NCBI RefSeq assembly: GCF_938045225.1
Contig: NZ_CALINL010000255.1
Span: 1 to 21,717 of the forward strand
DNA from: an uncultured Campylobacter sp.
GTDB taxonomy: Bacteria; Campylobacterota; Campylobacteria; Campylobacterales; Campylobacteraceae
Direction: 5' to 3'
Length of the DNA stretch: 21,717 nt
The translations under genes were made by a program, and so were the position numbers. Under the pieces are notes generated by a model. That model was given only the letters and a program-made list of their open reading frames with translations. It searched no databases and had not been told where the DNA came from. Positions 15,497 through 21,717 of the stretch are shown piece after piece (within the stretch, counting starts at the first letter, position 1; each line of letters starts with the position of its first letter).

Positions 15497-16305
15497 ATCT
15501 TTAATCCCTCAAGTCCTCCAGCCTTTATCGCCATGCCTCGATATGCGCTCACGTGAGTATCTACCGGATTTATGCGGATTAGATGGGCGCGCTTAAATCT
15601 TTTTGCCATCCTTTCTCCAAAAATCCTGATAGTTGGTACGGCAAGCCCAGCTCCGATCTCGATTATAACTATGCGCGAGTTCATATTATGGCTAAGCCAC
15701 GCATCGTACTTTTTGCGCTGCGCCCAAGCCCTTTTGTGGTTAAATTCGTGATCGTAAAACATAAGGATATTTGGGCGGCTTACGCATCCGCACTCAGGGC
15801 AAACTGGCATCTTTGTGGCGACAAATTTTTCCTCGTCTACCAGGACGCTATTTTCGTCCATATTCCAGATGTTTCCGTCATCATTGTGGATACACTGCGC
15901 GTGATGTATGGAGCCGTGGATTTCGTAGATTTTATCTTTGTCAAACCCAGCCTTTTCAAAATGCCCGTCAACGTTTGAGGTGTAGATAAAATAGTTTCCA
16001 TTTTTGGCTTCGCAAAGATTTTTTAGTAGCGTAAAGCCCTCGTGAGGCTGGGTTTTGTTATAAAGCTTTAGCCTGTGTCCGTAAAACGCCCAAGCTAGCT
16101 CAGGGCTGCTAAAAAACCACTGCGGATTTGCCATTTCCGTAAAGCTTAAATTTTTATCCTTTAAAGGCGGATAGGCTTTCCAAAAGCCAAGATCGCCTCT
16201 AAAATCAGGCAGTCCGCTATCTACGCCCATGCCCGCTCCTGCGGTTATGATGACTGCCTGAGCATTTGCGACGATCTCTTTTGCGCGGAGTATCGTGTCT
16301 TGCAT
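15484..16305 (-). CDS. Sir2 family NAD-dependent protein (sirtuin, 273 aa)
   Basis: ATG 16305 lies 3 bases after the upstream nuclease stop, with GAGG about 9 bases before it. Sirtuin motifs in order: GAGMGVDSGLPDFRG at 23-37 (NAD-binding; Gly27 replaces the usual Ser), SNVD at 110-113, catalytic H130 in EIHGS, a zinc ribbon with C138, C169, C172 and a nearby C174, RPNILMFYD at 177-185, and INP at about 244. Only one Cys is present on the first side of the ribbon, so the fourth ligand may be C174 or a His (H135/H140). Typical activity is NAD-dependent removal of acyl groups from lysine, or NAD cleavage. The pairing with a PD-(D/E)XK nuclease is notable because several defence systems use Sir2-like NADases, but this protein has the deacetylase-like zinc ribbon and no fused sensor domain. 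Confidence 0.88.
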   Translation of the reverse strand: MQDTILRAKEIVANAQAVIITAGAGMGVDSGLPDFRGDLGFWKAYPPLKDKNLSFTEMANPQWFFSSPELAWAFYGHRLKLYNKTQPHEGFTLLKNLCEAKNGNYFIYTSNVDGHFEKAGFDKDKIYEIHGSIHHAQCIHNDDGNIWNMDENSVLVDEEKFVATKMPVCPECGCVSRPNILMFYDHEFNHKRAWAQRKKYDAWLSHNMNSRIVIIEIGAGLAVPTIRIFGERMAKRFKRAHLIRINPVDTHVSAYRGMAIKAGGLEGLKMLLG

Positions 16306-16308
16306 GGC

Positions 16309-17517
16309 TCATACCTCGATTAACTTAGCGATTTCATCGGCTAGCGGCTCTAACTCTTCTTTCATTTTTATTAGTTCACCCACTAGTTCAGCTTCGCTAT
16401 ACTTATTGATAATTATCTCTCTTAAAAACTGATCTTTTTTAAGCCACTTCCATCTGATAAACGTTGCACCAATTTTCCATTCGCCAAGTGTTTTAGATTG
16501 CACATTATCCATGTGTTCCTTTTTGAGCTTTTTTGTATCACAAATAAGTCCAATGTAAGGATTTAAAAAATTTTTGCTATCAAATTCTAGTCTAAGATTT
16601 ATAATGCCATCATCGCCCCAACCATACTTATATAAACTTATGGGTGAAAAATATCTTTTCGTATCGGCATCTCTTGTCTGCACGCACCATTCTTGTGATA
16701 ATCTTTTTTCAAGCTCAGTCTTTACGTTTGACATAAATTCATTAAGTCTCTTTGTATTGACTATATCAAAGTATTTATTTCTTATTTCATCGACTATATC
16801 ATAGTTCTCTAGTATTATCTTACTTATTTCCTCAGTATCCATCTCTAGTCCTTTATATTTTCCATAAATTTTTTCAATTACGTTTTTGTATTGCGATATC
16901 ACAGTAGCCAAATTCGTCAAATTTCCAGTCTCTTCAAGACATAGATCAAGCCACTCCATTACCTCTTTATCATAAGAGATCGCCATAAATTTAGCCGTTT
17001 CATCGCCGTTTTTGTCTAAAATTTTTCCGTCTTCTATTTTTAACCCGCTCAAACTATAACCGCTAGGCTCGCGCCCTTGCGGCGATAAAAATAGCACATA
17101 AATTTCAGCCTCGCCGTCGTTTTCTTTTTGGACGGTTTTTATATATCTTTTTATCTGGGCCTCTTGATCGCCGGCATTTATTTTATTTTCTAAGATAATA
17201 TGCTTCGTGCCGTCGGTTATATAGATATCTATGTTTTCGTATTCTTTGTAGACTTTTGCGGTTTTTAGATTTAGCCCCAAATCCTCTAGTCCGCATGCCT
17301 TTATAAAAAGCTCTAAAAATAGCTCTTTTTGATAATGTGGCGAATTTGGATCTAGTAGCGAGTGAATAAAGCGCGAATGCAGCCGAACCTCGTCATTTAT
17401 ATCTAGTAGCGTCACAAACAAATTATAATCGTTGTTGCCGCGCAGTTTTTTGATCTCTAGCTTGTCATTTAGGACTTTAATTTGTTTTAGCATAGATTTA
17501 AATTTTTCTATATCCAT
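16309..17517 (-). CDS. PD-(D/E)XK nuclease family protein, PDDEXK_4-like (402 aa)
   Basis: ATG 17517 has AAAGGAG 5 bases upstream. The N-terminal hallmark RFIHSLLDPNSPHY (49-62) is followed by the core: D97 in YENIDIYI, E110-N-K112 in IILENKI, and Q121-IKRY. The pattern and spacing match the 437-aa protein at 8015, and both have the segment after PHY/YHY ending in FxxAC, so the two are paralogues. The C-terminal half has a helical region (about 215-260) and a strand-rich domain, and no second catalytic motif. It is followed after 3 bases by the Sir2 gene, so the two are likely made together. A TATAAT at 17543 may let the pair be transcribed apart from the upstream genes. It is predicted to cut DNA; target and trigger are unknown. 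Confidence 0.85.
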   Translation of the reverse strand: MDIEKFKSMLKQIKVLNDKLEIKKLRGNNDYNLFVTLLDINDEVRLHSRFIHSLLDPNSPHYQKELFLELFIKACGLEDLGLNLKTAKVYKEYENIDIYITDGTKHIILENKINAGDQEAQIKRYIKTVQKENDGEAEIYVLFLSPQGREPSGYSLSGLKIEDGKILDKNGDETAKFMAISYDKEVMEWLDLCLEETGNLTNLATVISQYKNVIEKIYGKYKGLEMDTEEISKIILENYDIVDEIRNKYFDIVNTKRLNEFMSNVKTELEKRLSQEWCVQTRDADTKRYFSPISLYKYGWGDDGIINLRLEFDSKNFLNPYIGLICDTKKLKKEHMDNVQSKTLGEWKIGATFIRWKWLKKDQFLREIIINKYSEAELVGELIKMKEELEPLADEIAKLIEV

Positions 17518-17542
17518 ACTTTCTCCTTTAAATTTTTAAAGC

Positions 17543-17548
17543 ATTATA
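17543..17548 (-). promoter_or_regulatory. Candidate internal promoter for nuclease-Sir2 pair
   Basis: TATAAT on the minus strand, 26 bases before the nuclease ATG, in the 56-base gap after the DUF2779-type gene. A small stem AGACA...TGTCT at 17560-17575 just upstream could slow or end the transcript from the upstream genes. Confidence 0.4.
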
Positions 17549-17573
17549 GCCAGTAAAACAGACACTTTTTTGT

Positions 17574-19052
17574 CTATTTTGCTACTTCGCGCAGTTTTTC
17601 TAAAACCTTAACCATCGCTAGCGTATCTAGCTTGCAGTATGCCAAAAGCGCCTTTTTGTAGGCCTCGCGCTCCTTGGCTGGCATATACGCCATAGCCCCA
17701 TAGGCCTGCATCGCTTCGCCGCCATGGTGGATCAAATTTAGATCCTTATATGCCGACTCAAATTCAGGTACAAGTGCTGGTAGGACGTATTTTATAGAGT
17801 AGCTGCCCTGCATCTTCGGATGATAGTAGCTCTTGCTTGCAAATGGCGCCATTAGGTCCTTTATATTGTCATGGATCGCCATAAGCTCGTTTGAAATTTG
17901 CGGATAGTTTGCGGCAAGACGTCTTATCACTCCTTTTTCAAAGCTCATATTATAAGCCAGCACGCAGGCATCCTGCGGGATAAATTTGATCAAATTTAGA
18001 GCTAACTCATATCTGGGATCGGCTCCAACCTCGGCTAAAAACTCAAAATGCTCTAAATTCCCTTTGCCGTCATCTTTGTGGATAGAAAACTGAAAAGGTA
18101 TCTGCTCGTATGGGATTAGTCCCACAAACTCGGGCACCGCCTGCTGAAAGGTCTCAAAGTCAAGGTGGTAGAGCGGATAGCTAAGCGTCTCTAGAAACTC
18201 TTTGATAGCCTCTTTATCTATGATCTGCTCCTTGGATAGTTCGGAGCGGATTTGGATCTGCTGGGAGGCGTTAAATTTATCCAGCTCTTTGATATCTTCA
18301 AATTTAACCACACCGCTTTTATAAAGGTCAAATTTCTTATCGCTTCTTAGACGAGATATGTTAAAGACGCTATACTCCGGTATACCTCGCTGCTCGCGCC
18401 AACAGTACTCCCAAGCGTCGCAATTATAAGGGTCTGAGCAGTGAGGGCCGATATCTACCTCTGGCTCAGCGTCTTTGCTTAAAATTTCTTCAAATTTACT
18501 TAAAATTTGAGGTATTTCTGCTTGTTTTTGTATGATTTGTTCGGTCACATCTTCGGTGTGAAAGAGCTTTTCAAGCTCGAGCTTCTCGCCTCTTACGTAG
18601 GTGTTATCTATGTGGATGATATTTACGGCGCTTACCTTGTAGCCAAGTGAGCTAATGACATAATACTGGATGCTCGCATCATCGATATAGACCTCTTTTA
18701 CCGAGGTTGAGCTCTTTACTTCGTTGATGACGAGTCCATCATCGCTAACGCAAAGGATATCAACCATCACAAGGATACCCTCAAAGCAAAAAGTAGCCTC
18801 GTATATGACTTTTACGCCATTCTCGATAAGCTCTTTTGTTTTTGCTATTTGTGCGTTAAAATCGCCCGTATACTTTATCCTCGAGCCGTCGCTAAAAAGC
18901 TCGCAGGCTAGCTCGCCGACCGATGTGCCGGTGTCAAATATCGCCTGCGCGCCGTCATCCGGAGCTTGCAAGACTTCGGGCTTTTTCTTTTTTAGCCAAA
19001 GGCTCTTTTCGCACTGAAGACCGCGGATGTAGAGGGATTTAGAGAGGGTCAT
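17574..19052 (-). CDS. Cas4-like nuclease fused to DEDD exonuclease, DUF2779 type (492 aa)
   Basis: The ATG overlaps the previous stop as ATGA (19049-19052). The N-terminal half is a RecB/Cas4-like PD-(D/E)XK nuclease: E85, D98 in MVDILC, E111-V-K113 in INEVKSS, and QYY at 129-131. Four cysteines, C14 at the N-terminus and C205, C211, C217 after the nuclease core, have the Cas4/AddB arrangement that holds a [4Fe-4S] cluster. The C-terminal half (about 290-492) is a DEDD-type 3'-5' exonuclease of RNase H fold: D298-x-E300 in HLDFET, YNMSFEKGVI at 367-376, D399, and YCKLD with D476. This matches the DUF2779 family as I know it. It should degrade DNA or RNA with two active sites. It is coupled to the DUF262/DUF1524 gene upstream, which suggests joint action on the same nucleic acid. 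Confidence 0.85.
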   Translation of the reverse strand: MTLSKSLYIRGLQCEKSLWLKKKKPEVLQAPDDGAQAIFDTGTSVGELACELFSDGSRIKYTGDFNAQIAKTKELIENGVKVIYEATFCFEGILVMVDILCVSDDGLVINEVKSSTSVKEVYIDDASIQYYVISSLGYKVSAVNIIHIDNTYVRGEKLELEKLFHTEDVTEQIIQKQAEIPQILSKFEEILSKDAEPEVDIGPHCSDPYNCDAWEYCWREQRGIPEYSVFNISRLRSDKKFDLYKSGVVKFEDIKELDKFNASQQIQIRSELSKEQIIDKEAIKEFLETLSYPLYHLDFETFQQAVPEFVGLIPYEQIPFQFSIHKDDGKGNLEHFEFLAEVGADPRYELALNLIKFIPQDACVLAYNMSFEKGVIRRLAANYPQISNELMAIHDNIKDLMAPFASKSYYHPKMQGSYSIKYVLPALVPEFESAYKDLNLIHHGGEAMQAYGAMAYMPAKEREAYKKALLAYCKLDTLAMVKVLEKLREVAK

Positions 19053-20725
19053 TTTTGTATACCTTGAAAAAGAATTTGCTTCATTTCATTGCCGAGTCTA
19101 CCTATCATATCCTTATCGTATCCCTTTTGCGATGCGTAAAATATTAGCATTTTTATACTCGAATTTGGGCTTTCCTTTATCCTTTTTAACTTCTCACCAA
19201 AATCATAATCGCTTAAACTAGAGTTAAAATCCTTTCTTATTAAAGCCAAATTTCCAAAATCATCTAATGCTTTGCCATTTTCTTGCAAATTTGTTGCCCA
19301 CATATGCTCTACCGTGTCTTGGGATTTGATTAGGTATTCATCTCTATTAAATTTAGGAAATACTTTTTTTATATCATCCGCACAAGTATCGCAAGCACTT
19401 AAACTATTAAAATCTCGCCAAAGCATGTATTCTAGCCTATAGAACCAGTAGTGTGGCACTGATGTTCCTTTATCCAAAAAGCTAGAGTCAATTTTTTCAA
19501 GCATTGGCGCTTCTAGGTTTTCACCATTATAAATTTTTTCTATAACGTTATTTATGGTTTCCACTACCTTACGATCTCCACTGCTATCTAAAGCACTTTT
19601 TGCTAGCTTGTTATCCAATTGCTCGAGAAATTTGATAGCTTTTTGCGCATTTTCGTCATTGTACTCTACTAACGAGTTTTTATCTAAAAACGCCAAAAGC
19701 GCAGCTATAAATTCAGGCTTATCGTATTCGCTAGTATAGTAAAACATCCTTTCTAAATTTAATAGCCTTTTATTTTGCATCTCGTCATCTCTATAGACAA
19801 ATTCATCAAATTTATTACGCATATCTCCTAAGAACTCAACAAATTCGGAGCATAAATCAGCTTCTTCCTTAAAAACCTTATCAAATTCACCTAAAAGTTT
19901 ATCTTTGTTTATGATAATGTCTATTTTGAGTTCTTTTTTAGCAACAAAGACCTTTAAAGCTAGAAGTAAAAATACCGGGAATTTTACCAAGCTTTTTGTA
20001 TCAGAATTTGTTTCGGTTTGTTTTTTTTCTTTGTCATTAAAATCTGATTCCAAAAGTTCTCTTATTGTTTTTGGTTCGATAGAAAAATCTGCTTGATTGC
20101 TTTCTAAAATTTGATCTTTGTACTTTTCATCCATATTTGAGATCATATCCCATTTTCTTGCTATGTCCGCATAGCTATCTTTAATATTATTTAAAAATCT
20201 AGCCTTTAAAACCTGATGGTTTTCCAACTGGATGCTTTTTGTATTAACCAGCTCAAAATATTCCGTAGCTTTGATATTTTCCGGAATAATAGTCATCGTA
20301 AAAATAGCCGAATTTAGCTTTTCTTTAAAAGAATTCTCGAGCAAAGCTTTATTATCTTTTACAAAAAGAACGGCATCTAAAATTTGCTTGTTTGTATATC
20401 TGCGTTCATTTGCGTCGAAATTTGTTAGCTTTTCGCCGTCTCCGCCGTCTATTTCGTAATCTAGCTCAAACGGTTTTTCTTTTACCCTTAAAGCCATGAA
20501 AATAATATAAATAGTAGTAAGTCTTTGCTGTCCATCTATGATGATAAATTTATTATCTCCGTTTTGTTTAACCACGATATCGCCAAGATAGTGTCCATCT
20601 TTGGCGCTTATATCGCTTATTAACTTTTCAATATCTTGTTTTCTCCAGGAATACGCCCTTTGGTAAAATGGTATTTCAAATTTAAAATCCTTTAACTCAC
20701 CTATTTTATATTGTGTCGCTTTCAT
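19049..20725 (-). CDS. DUF262/DUF1524 (GmrSD-like) endonuclease (558 aa)
   Basis: ATG 20725 has AAAAGGAT 5 bases upstream. The N-terminal DUF262 domain, a ParB/Srx-like fold, shows IPFYQRAYSW at 18-27 and DGQQRLTT at 64-71, the signature that binds and hydrolyses nucleotide. EYFELVNTKSIQLENHQVLKARF near 163-185 is the family's next conserved block. The C-terminal DUF1524 (HNH/His-Me) region shows VEHMW at 472-476 and FGNLALI...FNSSLSD at 490-503, fitting the H...N...N layout, although the usual EHI(L/I)PQ is changed to EHMWAT. Proteins of this type include the GmrSD modification-dependent restriction enzymes and many anti-phage proteins. Its stop overlaps the Cas4-like fusion gene, forming a coupled pair. 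Activity on modified DNA is inferred from family only. Confidence 0.86.
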   Translation of the reverse strand: MKATQYKIGELKDFKFEIPFYQRAYSWRKQDIEKLISDISAKDGHYLGDIVVKQNGDNKFIIIDGQQRLTTIYIIFMALRVKEKPFELDYEIDGGDGEKLTNFDANERRYTNKQILDAVLFVKDNKALLENSFKEKLNSAIFTMTIIPENIKATEYFELVNTKSIQLENHQVLKARFLNNIKDSYADIARKWDMISNMDEKYKDQILESNQADFSIEPKTIRELLESDFNDKEKKQTETNSDTKSLVKFPVFLLLALKVFVAKKELKIDIIINKDKLLGEFDKVFKEEADLCSEFVEFLGDMRNKFDEFVYRDDEMQNKRLLNLERMFYYTSEYDKPEFIAALLAFLDKNSLVEYNDENAQKAIKFLEQLDNKLAKSALDSSGDRKVVETINNVIEKIYNGENLEAPMLEKIDSSFLDKGTSVPHYWFYRLEYMLWRDFNSLSACDTCADDIKKVFPKFNRDEYLIKSQDTVEHMWATNLQENGKALDDFGNLALIRKDFNSSLSDYDFGEKLKRIKESPNSSIKMLIFYASQKGYDKDMIGRLGNEMKQILFQGIQK

Positions 20726-20876
20726 TTTTTATCCTTTTAAATTTTATTATATTAAGAGATTTTTCTGTAATAAAATCTTCGTCATATTTGGCTCTATCTT
20801 TTATCTTGTTAAGATGCGACTTTTCTATTTCACGCTTTATACTATTATTATTTTTTAGCTCTTTTAAGACCTTTAG
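20706..20876 (-). pseudogene. In-frame continuation of the DUF262 fragment after an amber codon
   Basis: After the TAG at 20877-20879 the same frame stays open for 56 codons to TAA 20706-20708. It looks coding: LKVLKELKNNN, then a helical, Lys/Glu-rich stretch with HLNKIKDRAKYDEDFI. It would overlap the next gene by 20 bases, a normal spacing here, whereas stopping at TAG leaves a 151-base gap in an otherwise packed operon. It is most simply the old C-terminus of the upstream gene cut off by a nonsense mutation. Readthrough of TAG (next codon CTA) or a sequencing error would also fit. Confidence 0.4.
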
Positions 20877-21717
20877 CTAAAGCGTTTCTAATGCGCTCGA
20901 AGTATCTACGAGCTGCAATAACCTAGTAACTCCTCTGCCGATATCTGAACTGTCACTAAAAATTCTTGATTGTCCGCAGGAGATGCCAAAAATTATAAAA
21001 AATACCAAATATGCAATTTCATCTAGCGCCTCGATGCCGAATTTATCCGCTACATACAATAAAACTACATGGCACGCATGATTTATATAGCTACATCCAG
21101 TTGCATCCTCTCTAAAATATATAAAATTGCTTTCGATGTATTTTAAAATATCGCAGTACTTAAAAACGTATTCAAAAAAGCTAGCCCCTCCAAGAATATC
21201 GTCGATTATCGATATATCGTTCTTATATATTTTTATTTTTTCGACAAAGCGGTTTTTAAATTCCTCAAATATAGAGAAATTTATTCTAAGCGATTCATCT
21301 TCGGCGCCGTAATAACCCAAAACCCTATAAGGATTAAATGCATTAGTTTTGGCTCTCCTGATATATAGCGCGCTTCTTAATGCGCGAAATATCAAATTTT
21401 CTCTCAAAAACCAAGAGATATTAACGCTGTATAAAGAGTATTCGTTCCACTTTTTGGCATAGTGAAGCATTAACTGTTTTGATTTCGTCTCGTCCATAAA
21501 CATAAGATGGTGGTTTTTTAGCAAATCCGTATCGCTAAGGGCTCTGCCGGTGGTATTGTGCGTATCAAAATACAAAAACGCTTCGTCCAAGTCTTCAGTT
21601 TTTACGAACGTAAATTTAACTTTTTCTCTTATATGCTCTATGAGACCTTCTTTGTCTTTTATATCGGCAAATTCTATTTTTAAAAGCTCAAAATTTCTTT
21701 TCAAAGCCTTATGCGAT
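20877..21717 (-). CDS. DUF262-family protein, 5' part beyond window, ends at amber codon
   Basis: The frame is open to the right edge (the residues before KRNFELLK are SHKAL), so the true start and the DUF262 catalytic motifs lie outside. The visible part includes the family's second block, DEAFLYFDTHNTTGRALSDTDLLKNHHL, which corresponds to the FELVNTKSIQLENHQVLKARF block of the next gene. The middle is helical. Near the end is a hydrophobic stretch, IAYLVFFIIFGISCG. No HNH (DUF1524) motif is seen before the TAG. Two DUF262 proteins in tandem suggest duplication or a two-subunit enzyme. Whether this copy is intact depends on the amber codon discussed in the adjoining entry. Confidence 0.75.
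   Translation of the reverse strand, partial: SHKALKRNFELLKIEFADIKDKEGLIEHIREKVKFTFVKTEDLDEAFLYFDTHNTTGRALSDTDLLKNHHLMFMDETKSKQLMLHYAKKWNEYSLYSVNISWFLRENLIFRALRSALYIRRAKTNAFNPYRVLGYYGAEDESLRINFSIFEEFKNRFVEKIKIYKNDISIIDDILGGASFFEYVFKYCDILKYIESNFIYFREDATGCSYINHACHVVLLYVADKFGIEALDEIAYLVFFIIFGISCGQSRIFSDSSDIGRGVTRLLQLVDTSSALETL

Overview
The window looks like an accessory, defence-island-like stretch of an epsilonproteobacterial chromosome, most likely a Campylobacter. The evidence is low GC, the very frequent word AAATTT, AAGGAG/AAGGAT ribosome sites 5-8 bases before starts, TATAAT boxes without clear -35 boxes, and a poly-G tract. The species is not determined. I saw no tRNA, rRNA, insertion sequence, integrase or CRISPR array.

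Region 1 (1-5986, minus strand) is a three-gene operon of bacterial dynamin-like GTPases. The first gene (565 aa) has a membrane hairpin, the second (746 aa) is LeoA-like, and the third is unfinished at the left edge and carries two P-loops, 360 residues apart. This resembles the LeoA/LeoBC (Eleos) group and the Campylobacter DLP1/DLP2 pair. Its leader holds a 22-codon upstream reading frame containing a G8 tract, a possible phase-variable switch.

Region 2 (5987-7305) has a 63-aa membrane peptide with a very acidic tail, divergent from a WYL-domain regulator. A perfect 7-1-7 palindrome lies between them.

Region 3 (7366-14499, minus strand) is a tightly packed seven-gene cluster: a tandem AAA+ ATPase, a 98-aa protein that looks like a free-standing FtsZ C-terminal domain with its synergy (T7) loop, three proteins of unknown function (two of them rich in helical repeats or helices), a PD-(D/E)XK nuclease and another helical-repeat protein. 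I do not recognise this set as a named system; it is the best candidate here for something undescribed.

Region 4 (14584-15487) has a metallophosphoesterase divergent from a small conserved-looking hypothetical gene. The latter converges on the sirtuin gene of region 5, and one hairpin covers both stop codons.

Region 5 (15484-21717, minus strand) reads, in transcription order: a DUF262-type protein cut by the right edge and ending at an amber codon followed by a coding-looking continuation; a complete DUF262/DUF1524 (GmrSD-like) protein; a Cas4-like nuclease fused to a DEDD exonuclease (DUF2779 type); a second PD-(D/E)XK nuclease paralogous to the one in region 3; and a Sir2 family protein. 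Nucleases, NAD enzymes, dynamins and a WYL regulator together suggest genome defence, but that role is inferred from family and neighbourhood only.
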